From NCBI GenBank assembly GCA_903917425.1, contig CAIXAQ010000679.1, positions 1-5,388 of the forward strand: a DNA stretch of 5,388 nucleotides, in the 5' to 3' direction. How positions within the stretch are numbered: the first letter of the stretch is position 1; each line of letters begins with the position of its first letter. A model generated the notes under the pieces. The model saw only the letters and a program-made list of their open reading frames with translations, did not search any database and was not told the origin of the DNA. Positions 1 through 5,388 of the stretch are shown here, in pieces. This DNA is from an uncultured Bacteroidales bacterium. GTDB lineage: Bacteria > Bacteroidota > Bacteroidia > Bacteroidales > UBA4417. Position numbers and translations under genes: made by a program.

Positions 1-13
1 CTTGAATAAGTAA

Positions 14-55
14 TTCAGAATGCAAAACGCAAAGTTCAAAATTCAAAATTCAAAG
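14..55 (+). repeat. Left heptamer tract of element 1 (six units)
   Basis: Six contiguous 7-bp units in one register: TTCAGAA, TGCAAAA, CGCAAAG, TTCAAAA, TTCAAAA, TTCAAAG. The two identical units are in the middle; the outermost units are the most diverged. The tract runs into the core through the sequence AGTTA. Confidence 0.8.
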
Positions 56-155
56 TTAACGTTGAGCATTAGGGAACTTAGTTCTCATTAATCCATAGCA
101 AATATTTAAGCAGGAAAACAACAAATTAATTTTCTGGTTAGTTGAAATCCACACA

Positions 156-183
156 TTTTGAATTTTGCACTTTGAATTTTTAA
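156..183 (-). repeat. Right heptamer tract of element 1 (four units, inverted)
   Basis: Four contiguous 7-bp units on the plus strand: TTTTGAA, TTTTGCA, CTTTGAA, TTTTTAA. These are complements of the left-tract units TTCAAAA, TGCAAAA and TTCAAAG plus one degenerate unit. The TTTG cores recur every 7 bp and resemble the core of Bacteroidota promoter boxes. GAATTTTG (160-167) is one mismatch from TAnnTTTG, so a promoter role for lysA is possible but unproven. Confidence 0.75.
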
Positions 184-224
184 TTAAATGAAAAGATTTC
201 TCTCAGCTCCTCAAAACAATCCTG

Positions 225-1388
225 ATGACCTCCTTCCCGAAAGATCTTATACATAAATTCACCCTCACCCCTACTCCATTCTATTACTATAACATGGAGT
301 TGCTCGACCATACACTTCAAAATCTCAGACTGGAGTCCGACCGCTACAGTTTCGAAGTACATTACGCGCTTAAGGCGAATGCAAATTCCCACATCCTGAA
401 ACATATAAATGATTTTGACCTTGGTGCCGACTGTGTAAGCGGGAATGAAGTTACCAGGGCTGTTGAAACCGGTTTTAACAGCGAAAAGATAGTTTTTGCA
501 GGTGTTGGCAAGAGCGATGAGGAAATAAAAACGGCTTTAGCCAATAATATTCACAGTTTCAATTGCGAAAGCATGCAGGAACTGGAAGTGATCGACCAAC
601 TGGCTGGCGGGATGAATAAAATTGCCCCGGTAGCCCTGCGCCTGAATCCGAACGTAAGTGCCAACACACACAAATACATTACTACAGGGCTTGAAGAGAA
701 CAAATTCGGCATTAACCAATGGGAACTGGAAAGTATAATTGAGAAATTGAATTCCTTGCATCACATACGGTTGATCGGTTTGCATTTCCACATTGGTTCG
801 CAGATAACCGACCTGAGTGCATTTAAATCGCTGTGCATCAAGATCAACGAGTTTCAGCAGTGGTTCAGTCAGCGTCATATTGCGATTCCTCACCTGAACG
901 TGGGTGGCGGCTTAGGAATCGATTACCACGATCCCGATGGCCATTCCATTGTAGATTTTGCATCCTATTTCAGGCTTTTTCATGAATTCCTGGTTGTTTA
1001 CCCCGGCCAAAAAGTCCATTTCGAACTTGGTCGTGCCATTACGGCACAATGCGGAAGCTTGATTTCGAAGGTTCTATATATTAAAAAAGGGGTGAATACC
1101 CACTTTATGATCCTTGATGCAGGAATGACTGAACTGATCCGGCCGGCACTTTACCAGGCATATCATAAAATTGAAAACATAACCCAGGGAAGTGCTGATA
1201 TACAGCGTTACGATGTGGTTGGGCCTATTTGCGAAAGTTCCGACTGCTTCGGGAAATCAATACTAATGCCACTTACTTCGCGTGGCAATCTGATTGCCAT
1301 CCGCTCAACGGGAGCATATGGCGAAGTTATGTCGTCGAATTATAACCTGAGAGAAAAGGTAAAAGCGTACTATTCTGATGAATTTTAA
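225..1388 (+). CDS. lysA: Diaminopimelate decarboxylase (lysine biosynthesis)
   Basis: A cytoplasmic, PLP-dependent fold-III decarboxylase that converts meso-2,6-diaminopimelate to L-lysine and CO2. The 387 residues match the usual bacterial length. The motifs appear in order: YALKAN with PLP lysine K50; HFHIGSQ (187-193); the phosphate-binding loop NVGGGLGIDY (225-234); ELGR (267-270), where many homologues have EPGR; CESSD (336-340) with catalytic C336, which in this family completes the active site of the partner subunit; and GAYG (363-366). The CESSD motif favours diaminopimelate over ornithine or carboxynorspermidine as substrate. The ATG at 225 is the first in its frame after a stop at 189-191, and it gives the expected PTPFYYY amino terminus. 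There is no Shine-Dalgarno sequence, as is normal for Bacteroidota. The gene stands alone, bracketed by two heptamer elements, and converges on valS. The nearest good terminator is about 260 bp downstream. Confidence 0.96.
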   Translation: MTSFPKDLIHKFTLTPTPFYYYNMELLDHTLQNLRLESDRYSFEVHYALKANANSHILKHINDFDLGADCVSGNEVTRAVETGFNSEKIVFAGVGKSDEEIKTALANNIHSFNCESMQELEVIDQLAGGMNKIAPVALRLNPNVSANTHKYITTGLEENKFGINQWELESIIEKLNSLHHIRLIGLHFHIGSQITDLSAFKSLCIKINEFQQWFSQRHIAIPHLNVGGGLGIDYHDPDGHSIVDFASYFRLFHEFLVVYPGQKVHFELGRAITAQCGSLISKVLYIKKGVNTHFMILDAGMTELIRPALYQAYHKIENITQGSADIQRYDVVGPICESSDCFGKSILMPLTSRGNLIAIRSTGAYGEVMSSNYNLREKVKAYYSDEF

Positions 1389-1444
1389 TTTTGCTTGAAA
1401 GGAAAAGGTTCTGATGTTACTTCAATGGTTTAAATTATTTTGTT

Positions 1445-1479
1445 GGAAGTCGGGAGTCGGAAGTCGGGAGTCGGGAGTT
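1445..1479 (+). repeat. Left heptamer tract of element 2 (five units)
   Basis: Five contiguous 7-bp units: GGAAGTC, GGGAGTC, GGAAGTC, GGGAGTC, GGGAGTT. The only variation is A/G at the third position and the final T. The tract is markedly G-rich compared with the surrounding AT-rich DNA. Confidence 0.85.
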
Positions 1480-1576
1480 ACACTGAAAACTATTTTACCA
1501 AAAATATGGCGCTTTAGCGACAACTGATATTCTTCGAATTATTTACTACTGGCGAATGCACTGTCAGGTCAGCAAT

Positions 1577-1607
1577 CGCTTCGGTCTTCTGACTTCAGTC
1601 TTCCGAC
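1577..1607 (-). repeat. Right heptamer tract of element 2 (about four diverged units, inverted)
   Basis: In one 7-bp register the plus strand reads CGCTTCG, GTCTTCT, GACTTCA, GTCTTCC and then GAC. The central units differ from the complement of the left-tract consensus (GACTYCC) at one or two positions. The first unit is doubtful. Confidence 0.6.
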
Positions 1608-1645
1608 CAAAAAACAATTCCGTTCAATTCGTGGTAGGCCAAAAG

Positions 1646-1695
1646 TAAAAACCACCCAGGCACTCAGAGCACTGAGGGACACTAAGTGGTTTTTA
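1646..1695. terminator. Probable bidirectional rho-independent terminator for lysA and valS
   Basis: TAAAAACCAC (1646-1655) is perfectly complementary to GTGGTTTTTA (1686-1695), giving a 10-bp stem whose A and T runs supply a U-tract in either direction. A second stem, CTCAG (1663-1667) with CTGAG (1672-1676), can form inside the loop. The hairpin begins about 15 bp after the valS stop on the minus strand, the usual terminator position, and also lies in the path of transcripts leaving lysA. The loop contains three CACT motifs 9-10 bp apart (1661, 1670, 1680), so the hairpin may itself be a dispersed repeat. Confidence 0.65.
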
Positions 1696-1709
1696 TATTT
1701 TTGACGGTG

Positions 1710-4337
1710 TTACTTCCTCAGCAGTAAAATCTGTTCCTCTATTGTTTTGATTTTCAGCTCAGCATCAGCCATTTTACGTCGTTCAACATCTACTACTTCG
1801 GATTTTGCATTAGCCACAAAACGTTCATTCGAAAGTTTTCCCATTACACTGCTCAAAAAGCCCTGTGCATATTTCAACTCCTGGTTTAGCTTTTCAATCT
1901 CGGCTTCCGTGTCGATTTTATCGCCGAGCGGAATATAAAACTCATTTCCTTTGATCAGGAATGAGGCTGCCCCGGCAACGTTCTCATTTACATAGCGGAT
2001 TGGCGAGAGGTTACAAAGTTTCTCTATAAGCGAATCGAATAACAGGTTTGGTATCTCTTTATTTGGCTTACGGATAAACAGATCCAATTTATCCTTAAGA
2101 GGAATATTTTTATCCTTGCGTATCGAGCGTATGGAGGTTACAATCTCCAAAGTATACGTGAAATGTGTTAAAATCTTAACATCGAACTTCTGAGGTTCCG
2201 GCATGTTCGAAATCATAATACTTTGAGCCGTTTCGCCATGCAAAATGTGCCAGATTTCTTCGGTAATAAATGGCATGAACGGATGCAAAACCTGCATGAT
2301 GTCCGAAAATAACGCCACCGCTGCTTTATAGGTTTGAGCATCAATAGGTTGCTGATAAGCTGGTTTGATCATTTCGAGGAACCACGAACAGAAATCGTCC
2401 CATACCAATTTGTAGGCTGCCATGAGCGCATCACTGAGGCGGTATTTATCATAATGTTCGTTGATTGTGGTGAGTGCCTCGTTGAACCTGGCCCTGAACC
2501 ATGTAACCGATAATGCAGCATACATAGGCTGTTGAATAGATTTGTCAACTTCCCATCCTTTTATCAGGCGCATGGCATTCCAGACTTTATTGGAAAAATT
2601 CCGTCCCTGCTCGCACAACGATTCATCAAACGGTAGATCATTACCGGCTGGCGAAGTTAGCAACATGCCAACACGAACTCCGTCGGCACCGAATTGCTCA
2701 ATAAGTTGAATCGGGTCGGGCGAATTGCCAAGCGATTTCGACATTTTACGCCCCAGTTTATCGCGCACAATGCCTGTGAGATACACATTTTTGAAAGGTA
2801 TATCTTTACGGTACTCCTGTCCGGCCATGATCATCCGTGCCACCCAGAAGAAAAGAATTTCGGGAGCAGTAACCAGGTCGTTGGTCGGATAATAATATTT
2901 AATATCCTCATTTTCAGGGTACCTTATTCCATCGAAAACCGAGATCGGCCATAGCCACGATGAGAACCAGGTATCCAGTACATCTTCATCCTGCCGAAGA
3001 TCGGCAAGTTTAATGCCTGGAAATTTTGCGAGGGCTTTGCCTAATGCCTCTTCGGCTGTCCGGGCTACAATGATGTTGCCATCGGGCAGGTAGTAGGCCG
3101 GAATCCGTTGACCCCACCACAATTGCCGGCTGATACACCAGTCGCGGACATTCTCCATCCAATGGCGATAGGTATTTTTGAACTTTTCAGGATGAAACTT
3201 AACCGTATCGTTCATCACCACATCCAGGGCCGGTTTAGCCAGGTCGGGCATTCGCAGGAACCACTGCATCGAAAGTTTGGGTTCAATTACGGCACTTGTG
3301 CGTTCGCTGTATCCAACTTTATTGATGTACTCCTCAATTTTCACCAGGTTTCCCGATGCCTGCAAATCCTTTACAATAAGATCACGAACGGCAAAACGAT
3401 CGAGGCCAATATACATCTGGGCTTTTTCGCTCAATGTACCATCAGGATTGAAAATATCAATACTTTCGAGGTTGTATTTCTGACCGATCATGTAATCGTT
3501 CACATCATGAGCCGGGGTAATTTTCAGGCAGCCGGTTCCAAATTCGCGATCCACATACTCGTCGCTGATCATAGGGATGGAACGACCAAGCAGGGGAACA
3601 AGCACGCGTTTGCCTTGGAGCCATTTAAAACGTTCGTCCTCCGGATGATAACAAACTGCAGTATCACCTAAAATGGTTTCAGGACGGGTGGTTGCGATTG
3701 TCACCCATTCATCCTCCGAACCTTCAACCTTGTATCTTAGATAATATAACTTACTCTGAACTTCGCGAAAAAGGACTTCTTCGTCGGAAAGTGCTGTTAA
3801 AGCCTGCGGATCCCAGTTCACCATGCGTACTCCACGGTAAATGAGGCCCTTTTTATATAAATCGATAAATACCTGGATCACTGACTCGTAACGGGCTTCG
3901 TCCATGGTAAAACACGTACGGTCCCAGTCACAGGAAGCTCCCAGTTTTTTAAGTTGCTCAAGAATAATTCCGCCATGTTTTTCTTTCCATTCCCAGGCAT
4001 GTTCGAGGAACGATTCGCGGGTAAGATCCGACTTTTCGATTCCTTCTTCTTTCAGCTTTGCCACAACTTTAGCCTCGGTAGCAATAGAGGCATGGTCCGT
4101 TCCCGGCACCCAGCAGGCATTTTTTCCCATCATACGGGCGCGTCGTATCAACACATCCTGAATAGTATTATTGAGCATGTGCCCCATATGCAGAACGCCG
4201 GTTACATTAGGAGGCGGAATTACAATGGTGAAAGGCTCCCTGTCGTCGGGAACCGAGCGGAAGTATTTATTTTCGAGCCAGAAGCTGTACCATTTATCTT
4301 CAATTGATCTGGGATCGTATTTGCTGGAAATTTCCAT
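1710..4337 (-). CDS. valS: Valyl-tRNA synthetase
   Basis: A cytoplasmic class I aminoacyl-tRNA synthetase that charges tRNA-Val with valine and hydrolyses mischarged threonine. The 875 residues are a full-length size for bacterial ValS. The catalytic domain opens with PPPNVTG (41-47) and the HIGH-type motif HMGH (50-53), followed by WVPGTDHA (76-83). The CP1 editing domain shows TTRPET (216-221) and TPAHDVNDY (274-282). The second half of the Rossmann fold has DTWFSS (455-460) and the KMSKS loop (531-535). The helical anticodon-binding domain covers about 610-760, and a charged coiled-coil arm about 806-875, typical of ValS and absent from IleRS. The ATG gives the expected amino terminus just ahead of YDPRSIEDKWYSFW. 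The leader is short and A/T-rich with no Shine-Dalgarno sequence. All key motifs are intact. The gene is divergent from the channel gene and convergent with lysA, so it is probably monocistronic. Confidence 0.98.
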   Translation of the reverse strand: MEISSKYDPRSIEDKWYSFWLENKYFRSVPDDREPFTIVIPPPNVTGVLHMGHMLNNTIQDVLIRRARMMGKNACWVPGTDHASIATEAKVVAKLKEEGIEKSDLTRESFLEHAWEWKEKHGGIILEQLKKLGASCDWDRTCFTMDEARYESVIQVFIDLYKKGLIYRGVRMVNWDPQALTALSDEEVLFREVQSKLYYLRYKVEGSEDEWVTIATTRPETILGDTAVCYHPEDERFKWLQGKRVLVPLLGRSIPMISDEYVDREFGTGCLKITPAHDVNDYMIGQKYNLESIDIFNPDGTLSEKAQMYIGLDRFAVRDLIVKDLQASGNLVKIEEYINKVGYSERTSAVIEPKLSMQWFLRMPDLAKPALDVVMNDTVKFHPEKFKNTYRHWMENVRDWCISRQLWWGQRIPAYYLPDGNIIVARTAEEALGKALAKFPGIKLADLRQDEDVLDTWFSSWLWPISVFDGIRYPENEDIKYYYPTNDLVTAPEILFFWVARMIMAGQEYRKDIPFKNVYLTGIVRDKLGRKMSKSLGNSPDPIQLIEQFGADGVRVGMLLTSPAGNDLPFDESLCEQGRNFSNKVWNAMRLIKGWEVDKSIQQPMYAALSVTWFRARFNEALTTINEHYDKYRLSDALMAAYKLVWDDFCSWFLEMIKPAYQQPIDAQTYKAAVALFSDIMQVLHPFMPFITEEIWHILHGETAQSIMISNMPEPQKFDVKILTHFTYTLEIVTSIRSIRKDKNIPLKDKLDLFIRKPNKEIPNLLFDSLIEKLCNLSPIRYVNENVAGAASFLIKGNEFYIPLGDKIDTEAEIEKLNQELKYAQGFLSSVMGKLSNERFVANAKSEVVDVERRKMADAELKIKTIEEQILLLRK

Positions 4338-4374
4338 AAAAGTTATAAGCGGTTTCGTTTTTATTTTGAGGGTG

Positions 4375-4382
4375 CAAAGGTA
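4375..4382 (-). promoter_or_regulatory. valS promoter -7 box (TAnnTTTG)
   Basis: The minus strand reads TACCTTTG, a perfect match to the Bacteroidota primary-sigma -7 consensus TAnnTTTG. It lies 37 bp upstream of the valS start codon, predicting a leader of about 30 nt. No clear TTTG or TTG -33 element is visible at the usual distance, so recognition would depend mainly on the -7 box. Confidence 0.6.
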
Positions 4383-4397
4383 GGGAAACGGGATGAA

Positions 4398-4449
4398 ATT
4401 TTAGAAGTGAATCTCAGGGATTTTAGCTTAAACATGATCGAACTAAAAT
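4398..4449. promoter_or_regulatory. Three phased ATTTTAG motifs upstream of valS (operator-like)
   Basis: ATTTTAG occurs at 4398-4404 and 4420-4426, and its complement CTAAAAT at 4443-4449. Start-to-start spacings are 22 and 23 bp, about two helical turns, so all three would lie on nearly the same face of the DNA. The outer two (4420-4449) form a perfect 7-bp inverted repeat with a 16-bp spacer. The cluster begins 15 bp upstream of the valS -7 box and overlaps the expected -33 region. A regulator site is inferred; AT-rich chance similarity is the main alternative. Confidence 0.3.
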
Positions 4450-4584
4450 TCACGTTGACAGACAATTAGCTAAGTATGGGCCGGGAAACCGGAATTTCAG
4501 GGATTCAGTCCTGATTAAAAAAACACCTGAGCACCCAAGGTGAGCGATGTTTGAAAAATAAAATCTACTTTGCTAAAGTTATAC

Positions 4585-4592
4585 TATATTTG
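4585..4592 (+). promoter_or_regulatory. Channel-gene promoter -7 box (TAnnTTTG)
   Basis: TATATTTG matches the Bacteroidota -7 consensus perfectly and ends 33 bp before the channel gene's ATG. The nearest upstream TTTG motifs (4569-4572 and 4550-4553) are respectively too close and too far for a standard -33 element. Confidence 0.5.
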
Positions 4593-4625
4593 TTGAAGAC
4601 ATTAAAGCCTTGACGACATTTTTTT

Positions 4626-5388
4626 ATGAAGCAAAGGAACAAACTGTATAAGCGCGTTGCCCGCTATGTTAACGACCGGCGGATCCGAAACACATTAATC
4701 GGGGGAATCACCGGTTTTTTAGTTATTGTGTTTATTTTTGGAATACTGTTTTACCTCACTGGCAGCCTCACGGCTAACACGGTCAGCACTGAAAAGCAAC
4801 TGAGTTTTTTCGATTATTTATACTTCAGCCTGGTAACTTTTTCGACGATTGGTTATGGGGAAATTATTGCTACCGGTGTCTCAGGTAAAGTTATAATCGT
4901 TGTCGAGTCATGTATTGCATTGGCGTACACCCCTTTCTTCGGCGGTTACCTGGCATACCTTTTTATACAACGGCCCAAGGATTTTTTCCTAACCGAAAAC
5001 ATCTTCATCAGGCACAACAACAATAAAATATACCTCTCGGCAAGAGCCGGGAATAAAGGGAAACCCATTGTGGATTGTGATGCGACCATTGATATGTTCC
5101 TTATTGAAAACAACGTAAAAAGGACTTTGTACAAACATGCCTTTTCGCGGCCTTTGGTCGAAATTTCATGGTACATTAACCTCCGTCTCGACAACCCGGA
5201 AAACCCGCTTCCTTTGCAGCACCTGAAAACAGTGCTTGCCAACCCTGAGAATTGCCTGATCCGGATCGCTTTTTCCGGCCAGGATGCTTCCACCGGCAGT
5301 CTTGTTCACCTGTTTAATTATTATAAAGCGCAGGATATAAGGCGCGGCGGAAGTTTCCTTGATGTTTACAGATGGGAGGGTGTGGAAA
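4626..5388 (+). CDS. Inward-rectifier-type (KirBac-like) potassium channel, cut by window end
   Basis: An inner-membrane K+ channel with two transmembrane helices and a cytoplasmic immunoglobulin-like gating domain. I translated 254 residues; the 3' end lies beyond the window. TM1 is about 23-46, the pore helix about 60-73, the selectivity filter TIGYGE 74-79, and TM2 about 88-114 with the conserved glutamate E94. QRP (115-117) marks the exit into the cytoplasmic domain, as FARP does in KirBac proteins. The C-terminal domain carries the Kir signature region: SGQD (217-220), LVH (226-228) and QDIRRGGSFLDV (236-247). The position equivalent to the rectification-controller aspartate of strong Kir channels appears to be T102. 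The amino terminus is short and basic. An in-frame stop at 4611-4613 supports ATG 4626. By comparison with the family, some tens of residues are missing. The gene is divergent from valS with its own -7 box. Confidence 0.88.
   Translation, partial: MKQRNKLYKRVARYVNDRRIRNTLIGGITGFLVIVFIFGILFYLTGSLTANTVSTEKQLSFFDYLYFSLVTFSTIGYGEIIATGVSGKVIIVVESCIALAYTPFFGGYLAYLFIQRPKDFFLTENIFIRHNNNKIYLSARAGNKGKPIVDCDATIDMFLIENNVKRTLYKHAFSRPLVEISWYINLRLDNPENPLPLQHLKTVLANPENCLIRIAFSGQDASTGSLVHLFNYYKAQDIRRGGSFLDVYRWEGVE

Larger units (their letters stand above)
14..183. repeat. Heptamer-flanked inverted-repeat element 1 (TTCAAAR type), 170 bp
   Basis: Two tracts of tandem 7-bp units face each other across a unique core of 100 bp (56-155). 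The left tract reads TTCAAAR on the plus strand; the right tract reads its complement, YTTTGAA. The left unit TGCAAAA (21-27) is exactly complementary to the right unit TTTTGCA (163-169), so the tracts could pair as the stem of a large hairpin. The core has no ORF of useful length; it contains a small inverted repeat GAAC-TTA-GTTC near 74-84. The element ends 41 bp before the lysA start codon and so occupies the normal promoter position of that gene. A second element of the same design lies downstream of lysA. I infer a small non-autonomous element or a structured intergenic repeat; its function is unknown. Confidence 0.7.
1445..1607. repeat. Heptamer-flanked inverted-repeat element 2 (GGRAGTC type), 163 bp
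   Basis: This has the same architecture as the element upstream of lysA, built from a different heptamer. A left tract of five near-perfect GGRAGTC units is followed by a unique core of 97 bp (1480-1576) and a right tract of about four diverged units in the complementary orientation (GACTTCC-like). The core contains a small inverted repeat, CGCTTTAGCG, and TTCGAA, but no ORF. The left tract joins the core through AGTTA, as in element 1. The right arm is less well kept, so the full-length stem would contain mismatches. From memory, tracts of this type recur in Bacteroidota intergenic DNA, sometimes around small four-helix-bundle (S23/IVP-like) genes; no such gene is present here. Confidence 0.7.
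1389..1709. other. Convergent intergenic region between lysA and valS
   Basis: These 321 bp contain no credible gene. From left to right they hold about 55 bp of unremarkable AT-rich sequence after the lysA stop, heptamer element 2 (1445-1607), a short AT-rich linker, and a long hairpin with flanking A and T runs (1646-1695) that ends 14 bp before the valS stop codon. Confidence 0.85.

Noticed and set aside
1..9. CTT GAA TAA as the tail of an upstream gene
   Set aside because: Nine bases cannot establish a reading frame; the stop codon may be chance.
14..183. Possible CRISPR-like array
   Set aside because: The repeats are 7-bp tandem units without spacers, in two inverted tracts; there are no 25-40-bp repeats with unique spacers and no cas genes.
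537..893. 118-codon open frame on the minus strand inside lysA
   Set aside because: It is fully antisense to conserved lysA motifs and has no recognisable domain.
3108..3671. 187-codon open frame on the plus strand inside valS
   Set aside because: It is antisense to the intact editing and catalytic region of valS and its translation resembles no protein family I know; a shadow of valS codon use.
4338..4374. T-box or other structured leader ahead of valS
   Set aside because: The predicted valS leader is only about 30 nt, A/T-rich and without stable stems.
4481..4492. CCGG-GAAA-CCGG hairpin with a GNRA tetraloop
   Set aside because: The stem is only 4 bp, it lies upstream of the likely channel promoter so may not be transcribed, and it has no T-run; too little to call an RNA element.
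4524..4542. CACCT/AGGTG hairpin after an A-run, loosely like the terminator at 1646-1695
   Set aside because: A 5-bp stem with a 9-nt loop between divergent genes has no transcript to terminate; similarity to the other hairpin is too weak to call a repeat copy.
4946..5293. 115-codon open frame on the minus strand inside the channel gene
   Set aside because: It is antisense to the Kir cytoplasmic domain, whose plus-strand translation keeps family motifs throughout; no promoter or start context is evident.

Overview
The window looks like chromosomal DNA from a member of the Bacteroidota, probably a Bacteroidales-like or related environmental lineage. Three things point there. Two matches to the Bacteroidota -7 promoter box TAnnTTTG lie at the right distance upstream of genes. 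The genes have no Shine-Dalgarno sequences and are preceded by A/T-rich leaders. The intergenic DNA carries short heptanucleotide repeat tracts of a kind I associate with this phylum. Base composition is moderately AT-rich. The assignment is inference from style, not from a marker-gene comparison.

Layout, left to right. Positions 1-224 are intergenic and mostly filled by a 170-bp heptamer inverted-repeat element (14-183). lysA (225-1388, +) encodes diaminopimelate decarboxylase, the last step of lysine synthesis. The intergenic region 1389-1709 between convergent genes holds a second heptamer element of nearly the same size (1445-1607), followed by a hairpin that can act as a bidirectional terminator (1646-1695). 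valS (1710-4337, -) encodes a complete valyl-tRNA synthetase. The divergent intergenic region 4338-4625 carries a -7 box for each flanking gene and a set of three phased ATTTTAG motifs. The window ends inside a potassium-channel gene of the inward-rectifier (Kir/KirBac) type (4626 to beyond 5388, +).

The three genes do not form an operon or pathway: lysA and valS converge, and valS and the channel gene diverge. Each appears to be its own transcription unit. lysA and valS are housekeeping genes. The channel gene is accessory but otherwise ordinary in appearance.

The most interesting structure is not a gene. lysA is bracketed by two elements with the same architecture: a left tract of 5-6 heptamers, a unique core of about 100 bp, and a right tract of about 4 heptamers in inverted orientation. 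Their heptamers differ in sequence (TTCAAAR versus GGRAGTC). This suggests a family of small, non-coding, possibly mobile or retro-copied elements whose heptamer sequence can change while the architecture is kept.
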